64,000 nucleotides of DNA from Styela clava (lineage: Eukaryota; Chordata; Ascidiacea; Stolidobranchia; Styelidae): assembly GCF_964204865.1 (NCBI RefSeq), contig NC_135250.1:29379395-29443394 (forward strand). Direction: 5' to 3'. Shown one piece after another: positions 1 to 19,788 of the stretch. Made by a program: the position numbers and the translations under genes. Below the pieces are notes generated by a model that saw only the letters and a program-made list of their open reading frames with translations, ran no database searches and was not told the origin of the DNA. Position 1 is the first letter of the stretch. Each line of letters opens with the position of its first letter.

Positions 1-198
1 GGAACGTAACATGGGTAACAGGTTAGGATTAGGCGATCATTTTTGTTTTCAATTTTCCCTATTTTAGTCCTATTATCAGTTCGAAGACTAGCCAAGAGTC
101 TCCCGTAGTATTTATACCTAAAATTATGGCCTAACCCTAACCTTGTACACATATTACATTCCGATGTCCGCCATCTTGGTTCGCATACTTCGGGAGCC
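1..198. mobile_element. Foldback MITE, long form, cut by window edge
   Basis: Right-hand part of the palindromic family that recurs through the window. It contains AACAGGTTAGG, then the inverted half with CCTAACCCTAACC, GTCCGCCATCTTGG and the end CTTCGGGAGC. The left terminus lies outside the window. No coding capacity is visible. Confidence 0.85.
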
Positions 199-281
199 CC
201 CAAATTTGAGTAGTAGCAAGTATTCTGTAAGGGAACGCATGAACATGGTGAAGAATTAAAAGTTTGTTCATCGAGTATATC

Positions 282-804
282 AATGATTCTCAAGCGGTGT
301 GGCACGGCCAACAAGGGGGGCGTAAAGGCACAATTTTTTAGGGGGCGTGAAATAAAAATATTTCTTAGATTTGATTTTTCCCGCCTTATTTGGGATATTT
401 ACATTTTCTTCATTTTGTATATTCACGTTCCATCCACGTATTTTTGAATGAAACACACTTTCATCTTACTATCTGTTATGTGTAGTTTGGGGGCTCCCGA
501 AGTATGCGAACCAAGATGGCGGACATCGGAATGTAATATGTGTACTAGGTTAGGGTTAGGCCATAATTTTAGGTATAAATACTACGGGAGGGTCTTGGCT
601 AGTTTTCGAACTGATAATAGGACTAAAATAAGGAAAATTGTAAACAAAATTATCGCCTAACCCTAACCTGTTACCCATGTTACGTTCCGATGTCCGCCAT
701 CTTGGTTTACATACTTCGGGAGCACCGTAGCTTGTTATTTTGAGGTGGGGCGCGAGTAATTCTAAAAAGGAAGCGCGTCTTAAAAAGTGAGAACCACTTG
801 AGTA
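282..804. mobile_element. hAT-like miniature element, interrupted
   Basis: Its two outer parts match the element at 1314-1646: TCTCAAGCGGTG at the left, GTGAGAACCACTTG at the right, and shared internal phrases such as TTCATCTTACTATCTGTT and GAGGTGGGGCGCGAG. It is split by the foldback element at about 490-726, so it is the older of the two. Confidence 0.75.
490..726. mobile_element. Foldback MITE, long form, nested in a hAT-like element
   Basis: Full palindrome from GGGCTCCCGAAG to CTTCGGGAGCACC. Both arms contain AAGATGGCGGAC or its complement, and the inner arms carry the TTAGGGTTAGG-like phrase. Removing it reconnects the two halves of the surrounding hAT-like element. Confidence 0.9.
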
Positions 805-1313
805 TATGATATTGAATCGTATGGAGAGCCCCAACCCAAGTATCCAACTAAAGACCCAACATCCCCCACTACAAAATAGATATTTTCGGTTGTTGTTTAG
901 GCCTGTATGAATTGGTGGCAAAATTAGACTTTTGAATAGTATTTGTACACAATGAACTGTAACAAGCCTAAACGTTTTTTTTTTTCTTCAACAAAAAGAC
1001 AAAATTGACACTAATAAAAAGACACTAATAATATCTTTTCACTGGAGCTACTTACTTCATTCTACTAAAATATTTTCGAAATTTGTTTTCAAACTCACTG
1101 CTATTCTTTCCTTAATTTACCTGACTCACCTAAGAAAAATGCGATGAATATTTAATAGCATATCGTGAGCTCCCCTGAATAATGCAAATCTAACGCAACT
1201 GTATTCACAAAAAAGATTTTATCTGCTTCTAGGTTACACATATCCCGCAGAATATATTGCAGCTTATACAAAGGATTCAACAACATTTCTAATTGAAATT
1301 TGTTTTTACAATT

Positions 1314-1646
1314 CAGTGGTTCTCAAACGCTGCAGCGCGCCCACAAAGAGGGCGTAAACAATTTTTTTTTGGGGGGGGGGGGGGAGGGAGGTGGAGCTAT
1401 TTAAAAATAAAAAAATATTTGGTATATTTTATTTGATCTCGCCAGCTTTATTTTCGATATTAAAATTTCTTCATTGTTCACATGTCTTTATTATGTCCAC
1501 GTATATTCAACGTGTTGAAACATACTTTCGTCTTACTATCTGTTTTTTGGAACTTATTGTTAGCTAATTATTTTTCGAGGTGGGGCGCGAGACTTGAAGA
1601 CAAATTCTGAAAAGGGGGCGTGGCTTAAAATGTTTGAGAACCACTG
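1314..1646. mobile_element. hAT-like MITE with 15-bp terminal inverted repeats
   Basis: Begins CAGTGGTTCTCAAAC and ends GTTTGAGAACCACTG, perfect 15-bp inverted repeats. It contains a G-run near 1371-1384 and no transposase. Flanks (ttacaatt and tgttacat) are only loosely alike, so the target duplication is decayed. CAGTGGTTCTCAAAC ends are typical of hAT-superfamily non-autonomous elements in animals. Confidence 0.85.
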
Positions 1647-2591
1647 TGTTACATTGAGTGCCAGATTTGTCAAACGTTATTTACTAATTCAAATATACGT
1701 TTGAATGTAAACCTATTGATATACAGATTCAGTACAACAATAGCGCGTGCGACTTTGATAGAAGCTAATTACAAAACCTGTCAAAATATACAAAAAATTA
1801 CACAAATTCAACTGAATTTCTTTACTCTCACACATAGTATTCATACAATGCGAGTAATAACCTAACAAATATTAAACTGATACGGGACTCAATTCTTTTA
1901 CCTAGATAACAGATAGTTAGTTGTCAGTCATATTGCATGTATTCGAGGTTGATGCGAGACCATACCGGTTCAGATCAAAACTATTAGAAAACAACTACGT
2001 GTTAGCAGCCTATTATACAATAAAGAATACACCTTGACAAAGCATACTAAAATTCACACAAATATAACCAAATTCGTTTCATTTTTCTCTAGTATTAGTA
2101 TAATGTAAATGGTGCTTCCGCTAAATAACAATTATATTATATGTATTCGAGGTTGGTGGCGGGATTATATCGGTTGAAGTCAAAACTATTGGAAAACAAC
2201 TGAGCGATACTAGCTAACCAACCTAGAATTTTTACGTCGTTACGACCAGAAAACTAGCAACTACACAATTAAACATACTCGAATTTGCATAAATACAACT
2301 AATTCATCGATTGCGATTACGCGATACGATCTATCCTTGCAACTACACCAAAATCCTCATCAAAATATAAGAGAATTTGCACAGACATAAAGGAATTATC
2401 TCTCCCAGTATCAGTACAATGTGGATAATAATCCCGCTAAATAAGTTCCACAACATGTAAGTGGGGCACTAGATCAATAATCCGTGACCGTCGAATTAAA
2501 TGGTACTTCAATCCACTTTAACACCAAATACACACAAGTAGCATTTAAAAAATCGTAAATTTACTGAAAATCATGTGTGATTCAACAAAAA

Positions 2592-2908
2592 CAGAGGTGT
2601 GCAACATTTAACACAGAAGGGCCAGGTACAAATAACTGGGTGAAACCGCGGGTCGCAACTTTGATTAGGCTTTCTATTTACAGGCACAAAAATTTGACAT
2701 TGCGTTGTTCGCTTTGCACAAGATCGGGTACAGTCTTTGCAACGCAAAGAGATCGGAATTATTCGCACGTCCTAATTACAATTTAATTTAAAAAAAACTC
2801 GTCTCGCGGGCTGCACACTATTCTAAATTAGTACTTTTTTACGGGGCGAACAACTTTTCTTGTAAACCAAATTTGGCCCACAAGCCTCATATTGCAACGC
2901 CCTGGGTC
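2592..2908. mobile_element. hAT-like GTGTGCAAC-type repeat, decayed
   Basis: Starts CAGAGGTGTGCAAC and shares phrases with the repeat at 41.76-42.15 kb (AAATAACTGGG, CAGGCACAAAA). It includes the GCGGGCTGCACA and TTGGCCCACAAG type phrases also seen near 34.6 and 61.1 kb. Ends are imperfect and no transposase is present. Confidence 0.5.
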
Positions 2909-2968
2909 CTAAAAAAAATCAGCTGGTCCACTGTTATAAACTGGTCACCAGCCATGATGCGTGCGCTC

Positions 2969-3213
2969 ATAGGCGTAGCCAAGGGATGGTTTTAGGTGTC
3001 GGAACCCCCATTTTGAGATGTAAAAAAATAAAATCATCTTTCTGTATCGTACATATCAATTTTTCGTAGGTTTATATGCTTTTTATACCGTCAAGACTCG
3101 TGAAAACACACGTTTTCCGGCGTTCGGTCGGGTCCGCTAGCTGTTACGATCAAACTTGACAAATAGAAATTTCAGAACCCCTCCCCCTTGAAAATTTCTG
3201 GCTACGTTCCTAC
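2969..3213. mobile_element. hAT-like MITE, GGCGTAGCCA family
   Basis: Left end ATAGGCGTAGCCA is inverted as TGGCTACGTTCCTA at the right. Flanks gtgcgctc and gtgcgctt match at 7 of 8 bases, as expected for an 8-bp target duplication. Related fragments lie near 9.64-9.94, 15.39-15.48, 21.97-22.09, 28.14-28.37 and 30.90-31.03 kb. Confidence 0.7.
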
Positions 3214-3548
3214 GTGCGCTTGAAAGTTAGGAGACGAATAGGTGCAAGAGGAATGATGGACTCATTGCCGTGATAGATTATGATTGGGGCTCCCAGATCT
3301 TTTGTTCAAAGACTTTGCCAAACAACACCTCCGTCAACGCCCAAAATGGAAAAATTAGTAAATATTCAGTTAAATTGACGTGGATAAGTTGCTAAATGTT
3401 CGCTGAAAATAGGTTCTGCTTTACGTAATCTGAGGTAGAACACTAAGAGACATAATTATCAATTCCCTTATTAAGGTAATCGGGAAACTTTCTTTCAATC
3501 TACGTCAATGATAGCTTGTTTACACTCTGTGAACATCAAACAAGCCAT

Positions 3549-3873
3549 ACCGTGTTTCCCCGAAAATAAGACGCGGTCTTGTTTCAAATTTCGAAAAATA
3601 ACACTAGTGCTTATTTTGGGGAGATGTCCTTTATTTTCATTTATCAAAAACAAAATTACAAAGTGAAGATTTGAGAGATTTTCGAATATACAAAATATGA
3701 AATACGATATTCATTTACTAAACATAGATTATTCATAATTTTAAACGTGTAAAATAGATTTCTTGCTATCGACTAGTTCAAATAAAATGTCGCGCTTTCG
3801 ATAGATCTTGGAGAGGGCTTTTGGAATCATTTTTTAAAATTAGGCTAGGTGTTATTTTCGAAGGAAACACGGT
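3549..3873. mobile_element. Miniature inverted-repeat element, CCGTGTTTCC ends
   Basis: Left end ACCGTGTTTCCCCGAAAATAAG pairs imperfectly with GTTATTTTCGAAGGAAACACGGT at the right. The flanks begin with TA. The superfamily is not certain. No coding region. Confidence 0.65.
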
Positions 3874-4468
3874 ATATACAGTATATCAAGTAAATGTCTC
3901 CTAGGAAGAAAACAATATTAGTTTAGCAGGAATTACGTTACCGTTGTTTATTATACAGACATAACGTCAAATACATTCGAAACACGACAAATGTCTTATC
4001 GCGCATTTAAATACTAGGTAAGCACAATCTTACTATAATCAAGCGTGGTGGTAATCACTCGCTAATCAAAACATATGTCGCAAAAGACGATTTGTTTACC
4101 TCAACTTTTGTTTTGTCTATTGTGGCACAGTAACGTAAACATACGAATTATTGTTATCCATTATGGTAAAGATAGTGTTGCTTTTTGAGAATCTAACTAT
4201 TGCATTGTTATGTTCGGCTAGGTCTGTGTTGTCTAAACAAAATTGCTTCCAGTCAGGCGCACATAAACCTGGTAATCAAAATAGCCATAACCTATAATTT
4301 TAAAAACCATAATATTATCATCTTTTCCACTTTAACTAAGGGCTAAAAACTTGAAAGAGCGCACTAAATTCTATAACAGGTCAGCATGGAATTACCCACA
4401 GTACTACCCCTACCCAATGCTCGTCTGGCTGTGCTTCGACGAATTGTGGGTATTTGATATGGTGACCG

Positions 4469-4622
4469 TACATTTGAACCCATGTGTATATCCGCGGGAT
4501 TAATCTATATGCGGGTGCTAAAGCCCACGGGTTAGGGTTAGTATGGGTTCAAATATCCGAAAAACAAAACAAGATTCCATAGGTGCAATAGTAGGCAGAT
4601 GCAATTGTTGTGGGTTCAAATG
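4469..4622. repeat. Small inverted repeat with TTTGAACCCA ends
   Basis: ACATTTGAACCCATG at the left is inverted as GTGGGTTCAAATGT at the right, with a further GGGTTCAAATAT inside. Probably a small MITE. No second copy was noticed in the window. Confidence 0.45.
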
Positions 4623-6564
4623 TAATGGAGCCATTTGATATCAATATAAAAGCAGAATATTTTGTTCCTGCAGTATTAACTCTATTTGTGCCCACACTTC
4701 GTTCCCCGTTTTCAATAATCGCATTCTCAAATTTATTTCATTCAGACAAACACAAACTGAGCCTATAGCTGTTAATATGAGAGAAGGTTGATTACTATCT
4801 GATTGTTTGTCAATACTGTAGAACGCAGGCTCTAATCCCATTTACTACTGAATTAAATCAGTTCCATAGGTGTGGGCTACTGTTATACCCCCCTAAGTCA
4901 TTAATGGGCGTTCGTTTGCCCAATCTTCCGTCAATACACTGAAACCATATAAATATGTATGGGGCGTCCTTACCAATGTATGTATGCATGTTTATTTGTC
5001 TCGAAATGTAACAGAATCTGCATAATAATTAAACAGCGTAAAAGAGACGGAATACATGTTCAAGGTTTACTGGCCCAAGACACAGATGTGCGACATGCAT
5101 GTTTAGGACTGCTGCGTTATATTAGGACAATAGACATGAACTAGGCTATACAAATAAAACTGAAGTGCAATACAATGCTCATGCTATAAGCCTCTAACTA
5201 TCCTCCGACTTAGAGTTACTGGTATTTATTTGGCTATCATTGAAAGTCTATCATCAAACTGTAAACAAAGCTATTCAGCTATACATCTAACGCGGTCTCC
5301 TCGCGTCCATTCCTAAACAAAGAAACACAACGAGCATCTATTAAGTATCGACACTCGATCTGCGGCCGATTTGCCGCGTCTCTCGACAAATACAGAAAGC
5401 CTGTGACTCATTTTTTGTTATAATTATAACCTTTATCGCCAACTAGAGACTAAAGGTCTTTCTTGATTGAAAGTCTAGTCTTATTTTATCTAGTGCTATT
5501 CTGTTATTGAACACGAAATGGACGTAGGTTTTGTTGTTATTGTTGTAGTCGTTAGTATTCTTCTTCTTTTTGTTGTTGTTGTGAAAAATCATTTTTGTCT
5601 TTAACTACTGCATCAATTCCTTTGAAATTTCCAGTGGTTAAAGATTGTTGTTGTCGCTAGAAGGCTATTACTTTTATTCATTCAAAAATATCTGTGGTCT
5701 ATGGTCATTTCGGTGGTCAGGCACAGGTTTGGCAATAACAGGATTATACTCTTCTTTTTATCACGAGGTGTTGTGATATTATTTTAATAAGTGTCCTAAG
5801 GATGCTAAGGATGACTACTTACAAGTATTAACCGATTCCTAAATTTTCGACTCCGATTCTCAATTCCTCGACATATCTTAACGAGAAAACATAACCACTT
5901 AAACAATACTATATGAAATCGAACAAGAGAGCGATGTTCAAGTATATGGACACGAAGACCAAAACTAAGTAGTATGGGCATTCAATCTGTAACAGTAGAC
6001 ACAACAGTAGACTTGTCACAAAACGTTATACCTTGTTTGTAATCCAAGTTTTAATTCCGAGAGTCGATTCCATGGCATCGGAATCGGTTCTAGTCGAATT
6101 CACGAAGAATCCTGTGTCGAGTCCGCCATCCCTAACTAAGACTAGGTGAAATTTCTATAAAAATGAATTTTTTTTCTCTTGTGTTTATTTTCCTGTTAAA
6201 TGGAATAAAAATGCATATACTTTTAATAATACAAATATAGATCTGGACAGTGGTTCTTCGAAGAGAAGTAAATCATATATATAAATAAAAACAATATATA
6301 TTTGCTATATAATACCTTGAAGTTACTGAATAAAATTCAAAACAGATAGGGTGGCCCAAAGTCATTTGGAACATCATCAGGATCAAGTCATTTGGAACAT
6401 ATTCTAAAGAAAAAACAACTTTCTTGTGCAAGCGTCCTAGATTGCAGAAACATTTGGGTAAGATCATACAAAAACAGAAGTAGATTTGAGTAATTGTAGT
6501 ACAGAGAGAAGTAAACAATATATATAAATAAAAACAATACTTATATTTTACAATACTATATACT

Positions 6565-6970
6565 TATATAAAACAACGCTCAAATATATGGACACGTAGA
6601 CGAGAGCGAATCAGTCCTTAACGGTACCTTTGACGCTACCGGTACCATCAAGAAAATTCTAGATTTTCAGTAGCAGGAATTTTGCAGAATCAAAACGTAC
6701 AGCCAGTCTCCACGCGGACTGAAATCTGTGTTCTCGTGGATAAAAAAATAAAGAGAAATTTTGGACGAAATATCAAATTTAATGGAATTCATACAAAATT
6801 TAGAAATAAATAAAAGTAACAGCCTTCTAGAAAAAAATTTCATCTTCAACTACTGAAAATTCCAAAGAAATTGGTCCAGTAATCGAAAAGAAAACAACTT
6901 TTCAAAAACGTGTCAAAGAACAAGAACAACAACATAATATTGGAACGATCGCTATGTCCACTACGTGTCC
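6565..6970. mobile_element. MITE-like repeat with TATGGACACG ends
   Basis: Starts at CTCAAATATATGGACACG and ends at CACTACGTGTCCAATAAT. It resembles 19789-20158 (opposite strand) and 56828-57118, sharing ATTGGTCCAGTA and CATAATATTG next to CGATCG. A fragment lies near 5.93-6.02 kb. Confidence 0.6.
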
Positions 6971-7175
6971 AATAATACTATAAGAAAAGTTACTAAACTG
7001 AATTTGATGCATGTCCGTAAAGACAGACCCAAGTCATTTGGAACATATTCTGGAGAGAACATAATTTTTGTGCAAAGCGTGCTAGATTCTGAATTTTTTG
7101 AGTACAATCACGCTCAAACAGCAGTAGAGTAGAACATATGAAAATTAAAACAATGTATATATTTGCTATATAATA

Positions 7176-7380
7176 CAGGGTGTCCATAAAGTCTTAAAAT
7201 ATTTTAAAATGCAAATGGAATTTTTCGATACCATATATTGTTTCGACTCTCACAGATGTATCGAATGAAGTAGAACTACTTAGACAATTACTGATTATAA
7301 AAACAACAAACCTGGTTAAGATATATTGAAAACTGACTTCGTAAAACAATTAAAATTGTGAAGGGACTTTATGGACACCA
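7176..7380. mobile_element. Mariner/Tc-like MITE, GGGTGTCCATAAAG ends
   Basis: CAGGGTGTCCATAAAGTC at the left is inverted as GGGACTTTATGGACACCA at the right, next to TA-containing flanks. The interior (CCATATATTGTTT, GGTTAAGATAT, AACTGACTTC) matches the copies at 29740-29910 (inverted) and 61924-62170. Assignment to mariner/Tc rests on the end sequence and TA flanks only. Confidence 0.7.
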
Positions 7381-7797
7381 TGTACTACAAAACTTATGCA
7401 TACGCATCTAAATTTCAAACATATACGGTGACTTATAAAGATAGACCCAGATCATTCGGGACATATTCTAGAAATCAAAATTTTTGTGCAACGTGTCTTA
7501 TATTACTAAAACATTTGAATACTGTCATATACAGACAAAAGATGTTGAATGTTAAATAAGTATTTTTCATTTTCCTGAATGTGATTAAAAAATGTATGGG
7601 TTACGTTTTTTGAGGCAGAAGGGGGCTCTATAATATAAGTTTCAGTGATCAAACGTCTTTACAGTATATAATTTAAAATAAGTAAACAATATAAAACAAG
7701 CTTATAGTTACCATTTAATGCTACTATGTGTATAATGATGAATAAGCAGATGTTATGTAGGGTGTTCTTAAAAGCTTAAAGAATGCAATGGAAACTT

Positions 7798-7815
7798 ATT
7801 TATTTATTTATTTTG
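7798..7815 (-). terminator. Candidate poly(A) signals for P450 copy A
   Basis: Overlapping AATAAA hexamers on the minus strand about 290 nt past the stop codon of P450 copy A. No closer AATAAA was seen. Position and hexamer are the only support. Confidence 0.35.
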
Positions 7816-8105
7816 TAGTATTGTCCCGTACAAGTGCATTAAAAAGTTTTCATCGTCTTTTTTTAATTTTTCAAACACCTTTCACTAAACTTAGCGAAGA
7901 GAAAAGATGACATGGGCCATGAGGTACATGCACCCATGTAGTAATTTTATGTCTCATATTCTGAATCTAATTGGAATTCCTCGCCACTTTCCAGAATCCG
8001 TCTTGTTTTTAGTAAATTTTTGAGGTGTCATGGTGGAGTTTTATCGTAGATAAATTATTTTTAATCTTGCGGTATTCTACATGAGACCACATCGCGAAAG
8101 AAGCA

Positions 8106-15241
<7,136 letters not shown>

Positions 15242-15305
15242 TTTTCATCTGTTAATGTAAACCAGCATATAATATGTGTATAATGCCAGTTAATATAAGT
15301 AATAC

Positions 15306-15311
15306 TTTATA
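15306..15311 (-). promoter_or_regulatory. Candidate TATA box of P450 copy A
   Basis: GTATAAAG on the minus strand about 65 nt before the ATG. The corresponding stretch of copy B (around 27.88-27.90 kb) has no TATAAA, although the sequence next to it (CTGGCATTxTACACAT) is conserved. There is no direct evidence for the transcription start. Confidence 0.4.
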
Positions 15312-15918
15312 CGAATATATTCGTATTTTCATTTGCGACTTTAGCTCTAAACAAGGCTATGTACAAGGAATATTCACTAATAGATGGATGTATCCAGAAA
15401 TTTAAGAAGGGGGGGGGGAAGGGGGTGGTTCTGAAAATTTCTAATTGCCAAGTTATACCGTAACAGCTTTTTAATATATATTTTCTTATAGATGAAGTAA
15501 CTGTTTAAAACAGCGTTGCGCTCTCAAAAACCTTGGTATCGTGTCTCTCTTGTAACTTTTGGGAAAACTACATACGATAACTAACAATCATGACATGAAT
15601 AGCACACTATATTTTTATTTTTACTGATCAATTAAAGTTTCATATCTACCCTAACCCAGAGTATATAATTAGATTTTACTTACCTACAATAACTTTGCTT
15701 CAAACTAACTATTCGCACAAAATATTTTTACCACTACTACGTTTCAAAGTCGAGTGAGATAACCACAATCGATATCGGCGTGTCATATCCCACTCATGCA
15801 ACAGACATGTGAACAGGAAATAGTACTTTTGCGAGAACAGCTGATTTGAAGCATAGCACTTCTAGTTGAATGGGATTTTAGATGCTGTTCTGATTTAAGA
15901 TGTAAACGTACAGCTTAC

Positions 15919-16137
15919 GCGCTCCAGAAGTATGCGTACTAATACGGAGGTAACTAATTATGATCGCCTACTTTACATCACGTTGTGTAAATGTACTGAA
16001 ACCTGTGGACAGGGGGTATATTCACTTGGCTAAGACAGACAGTTTCGAACTCATAATATAACTAAAATAAGTAAAATCGAAATGAAATTATAGATTAACC
16101 CTAACCTGGTACACATACTACGAGATTACCCAGCTTA
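15919..16137. mobile_element. Foldback MITE, variant form, upstream of P450-A
   Basis: Starts GCGCTCCAGAAGTATGCG and ends with CCTAACCTGGTACACATACTACG. It belongs to a variant shared with 17383-17594 and 36071-36284, recognised by GGAGGTAACTAATT. Confidence 0.75.
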
Positions 16138-16930
16138 CAGCAGCGTACGGTTTGCCGTACCGAGATACAGTCCGAGATCAGCCCCGTTGGAGTGTGGGGC
16201 AGATGCTTGCCTTACTTTGTTAAATTATATAATGTACGAATAAAAGGGAAATCATTAGGAATTGAATATGCAGCGTTGGATCTCACGCTATAGTACTAGC
16301 TTAAGTAGGCTTACCCTATATCTGAAGCAAACACCGGGACAGTGCGGATTGGACAAGCCAACCTTGGTTCGATTCCAGAGGTTTAGTAATAGTTTAAACG
16401 TTTTTCATGCCATTGATTACAGGCATCAAAATTAGCCGTAAACCCTATTAAAATTTCCTCTATTGGTCTTTGCTTCAAATCATGAAAATCGTTTAACTCA
16501 TTAGAAAACTTGCACTTTGTTTTCGGCTTTGGCTGTTGAATTAACACATGGTTCATAACTATGACACAACAACTTTTTCGCTATCCGAACTAGTTAGTGA
16601 AGTGAGACGCAAATCAATGGTAAATCGGCTGCCTCCGTTGACAAAAAAGCAATTTTGTAATAGTATCAAATAGAAAAATTATTTATGACTGTCATGCTGC
16701 AAAACCGGAAGATTCAAGTCCATCGCCGGGACGGCGAAAAAACATGCTAAAACCGGGACTGTCCCGGCTAAACCGGGACGTATGGTAAGCTTGAGCTTAA
16801 GCACTGGCTCGACTCCTCGAATCGTTCCACTGTCTCAAAGTATCGCTTCGCCTTAATCCGACTAGAGAAGTGACTTTCAACATGTCTCTGTCGTTGAGGT
16901 TGAGAACCGGTGGGAGACGTACAACTAAGA

Positions 16931-17157
16931 GTACTCCAGAAGTATGTGAACCAAGATGGCGGACACCGGAACGTAGTATCTGTACCATTGTGTTGGGGTT
17001 AGGTCATAATTTCAGGTACAAATACTTCGGGAATCACTTGCCTAGTCCCGAACTCGTAATAGAACTGAAATAAGGAAAATTGAAATAAAATTATGGCCTA
17101 ACCCTAACCTGGTACACATACCAGGTTCCGGTCTCCGCCATCTTGGTTCACATACCC
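16931..17157. mobile_element. Foldback MITE, long form, absent from copy B
   Basis: Palindrome with CCAGAAGTATGTGAACC at the left and GGTTCACATACC at the right, both arms with the AAGATGGCGG motif or its complement. Flanking duplicated DNA (GACGTACAACT and CTGAATGTAACCTGAAG) is contiguous in copy B near 29.37-29.40 kb, so this copy inserted after the duplication. Confidence 0.85.
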
Positions 17158-17382
17158 AATTAAGACCCTCTCTGAATGTAACCTGAAGCTCTACTCAGAG
17201 CGTAACACAAAACGCCTACTAATACCTCATAACGTAAATCTCTTCCCTTATGGCATACGGGATATTGCTCTTCGAGGCTTGACTGACGTCATACACAACT
17301 TCCTGTGTGTACTCTCTATTGTTCACACACGGTTATCGATTGATAAAAAAATTCTGGTCGCATAATGAAAGGTCATAACATG

Positions 17383-17594
17383 GCGCTCCAGAAGTGTGTG
17401 TACCAATATGGAGGTAACTAATTTTGTTCGCCTACTTTGCATGAAATTGTGTAAAGGGACTGAAACTTATGGGCAGGGGGTTCTATCCACTTGGCCAACA
17501 CAGACAATTCCCGAACTCGTAGCACAGCTAAAATAAGGAAAATCGGAATAAAATTATGACCTAACCCTAACCTGATACACACTACGGGAGTATC
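17383..17594. mobile_element. Foldback MITE, variant form, absent from copy B
   Basis: Starts GCGCTCCAGAAGTGTGTG and ends ACACTACGGGAGTATCC. It sits after AAAGGTCATA, whose counterpart in copy B (about 29.58 kb) continues without an element. It is therefore another insertion after the duplication. Confidence 0.8.
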
Positions 17595-18382
17595 CATAAT
17601 ATTACATCAATTTACTCTATGTGCTTTCTGCTCTTGTTTATGGAATAATTCGTAATGCTTAATAAGGTTATGACAACAAATACCTGTGAGGGCGTAGAAT
17701 TTAAAATAACGTATTTTATATATTGTATTCCGTGGTATTCAACACTTTTTTATGTGGACTAATTTTTTCGCTGTGAGAAAGTCGAATGGAAAGTTTTGTT
17801 ACATCTTTGATCCATACGAGTCTTTAAATAAGTAATCTCTGATATGTAAGGAGCAGGGATTTTCCTACACCTCCCTATAGTGGTGAACACTAACTCTGAA
17901 ATTTCAAACAATAAATTCCAATTATAGCAGTGATACACAAAAATTCTATAAATCCAACATTACATATAAATATTTTGCCAAATGGGTTTTTGTTCATATA
18001 TCAAACGATCATTCATTTCAACTAAACAAATTAAATACCTTCAACAAGTTTTTAATGTGGTGAATTTAAAATTCCCAACGAACTTGTTGGGTCTTGAAAT
18101 CTTTTCCATTTTACTATTTGGGCCTCAATTAAAAACAATGTCGATCACTGTCCTACACGCACTAATACTTATAACGCAGTATCTTTCCTGTTCATGAGGC
18201 CTGCTTGTCACCATCACAAGTAATTTCCTGCACCCTATTATACTCACACGGTTAACGGAAGAAATATCGTTTTTGGTCGCCTAATTACATAGCGAAGTAT
18301 CATAGAATACTGAAACTTTTGGGTACATTCATACACAAATAGAACTTCTTAAATATAAATTTCCGTAAAAATAATCGAGAAA

Positions 18383-18388
18383 TTTATT
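18383..18388 (-). terminator. Candidate poly(A) signal for P450 copy B
   Basis: AATAAA on the minus strand about 120 nt beyond the stop codon of copy B. Supported by position and hexamer only. Confidence 0.35.
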
Positions 18389-19332
18389 TTAATTTTCAGA
18401 GGTCATTCTGTTATAAGAAAAAGTAGTACCTAAATGAATTATTTTATCTTGCATTATTCTACAAGATACCACATCGACGCAGAAGAAAAAAGGGCTTTTT
18501 ACAGCATTTAGCGGCGAGAAAAGATGACGTTAAAATCATGAGGTGCATGGACTCCTCCTTCAACTCCGTCATGGAACGATGGAAGCGGGTTTTCTGGATC
18601 CGGTAATACCTTGAACCATTGAACAATTCCTGTGATAAAGATGAACAATTCAGCTCTTGCGAGCTTTTCTCCAAGACAGTATCGAGGTCCAAGGAAAAAA
18701 GGAATAACTTGCGGACTTGGAACGAACTTTCCATCTTCTCCAATAAATCTTTCAGGCAGAAATTCATGAGGGTTTTCGAAATACTTTGGGTCGAAATGAA
18801 CCGACCATGGGTGTGCAATGATCTGAAATATAAAAATTTGTATGAAATTGTAGACGGTTTACAAATCACAGTATAATTAAATATATTTTGGGTAGGTTAC
18901 TACAGTGGCGGGAAATGCGGGGGTTCGCGCGACCGAACGTGTTCATGGAATGTCGTGATAATCAGGCGTTAGTTAAAGACGTTCGACGACCGCAGCAAAT
19001 GGGTTACGGGCATTACAGCTGACTGACTGGCTTCGAATGTGCGTATTAGATTATGTGAAGCGTGTCATGTTAATGCAGCCCACATATAAAACAACGTTTG
19101 TCGAAGTATGAATCGGTGATTAGTAGCCTACCCCTCGCTAAGCTCATGAATGCGTTTTCCGCACCACCTCTGAGTATCGCGTGAACTCACGGACTATAAG
19201 CATATGGTGATGTGAGAGAGCATTTAGAAAACATCTGACGCATGATCCTCTTTGAGGGTTATGTTGTTTTCAGCCGATTTTAGTGATTCAAGACAGTATG
19301 CTCCCCAGCTTTTTATCTTGAGGCTGGGGGTC

Positions 19333-19460
19333 AATGTTCCCTCTAATTTTTTGTAGTATGTGTGCGCAGAAATTTTGGTGTGTGCGCACTTTTTTGGAAA
19401 TGACCAATATTTGTGCAAAAACCAAAGAAGAAATTTTGGCGTTCTAACCTTTCTTTGGCG
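19333..19460. mobile_element. Fragment of TTCCCTCTAA-type hAT-like element
   Basis: Matches the right part of the complete element at 38699-38963 in inverted orientation: AATGTTCCCTCTAATTTTT, then GTGTGCGCAGAAATTTTGG. It is truncated at one side. Confidence 0.65.
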
Positions 19461-19788
19461 TTTGGCAGGGAACATTGGTGGGGGTGTTTCCAAATTTAGC
19501 GGGTGTTAGATATTTTGGTATTAGTGATAAACTCATAAAAATGTGTTATGTATCAACTGATCATCTTCACCGGCATATGGGACACTTTCTGAATATTTAA
19601 ATACATTTTTATTTACCTTAAGAAATAGGGTGTCACACCTGAAAATTAGTTCGGGTGTTTGAAGTTTTAGGGGGCGGGTGTTCACCCCCTATGAGTGGTC
19701 ACCGATTCAAGAGAAGACTCCCCACCACTTATCGCAGTGGTTGGATAAATACAGCATTCTCAGGTGTCAAGCCTATGAATACGAAGAA

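Larger units (their letters stand above)
1..8105. other. Gene-free spacer of layered repeats
   Basis: No exon with a recognisable domain or a chain of matching splice phases was found here on either strand. Short open frames coincide with repeats. The stretch holds foldback and hAT-like miniature elements (listed separately), unassigned AT-rich DNA between about 4.7 and 5.9 kb, and diverged local repeats around 6.2-7.6 kb that share phrases such as CATTTGGAACAT. A diverged gene could be missed by eye. Confidence 0.6.

Noticed and set aside
490..726. TTAGGGTTAGG and CCTAACCCTAACC phrases as interstitial telomere repeats
   Set aside because: They occur once per arm inside each foldback element and never as longer arrays; they are part of the element.
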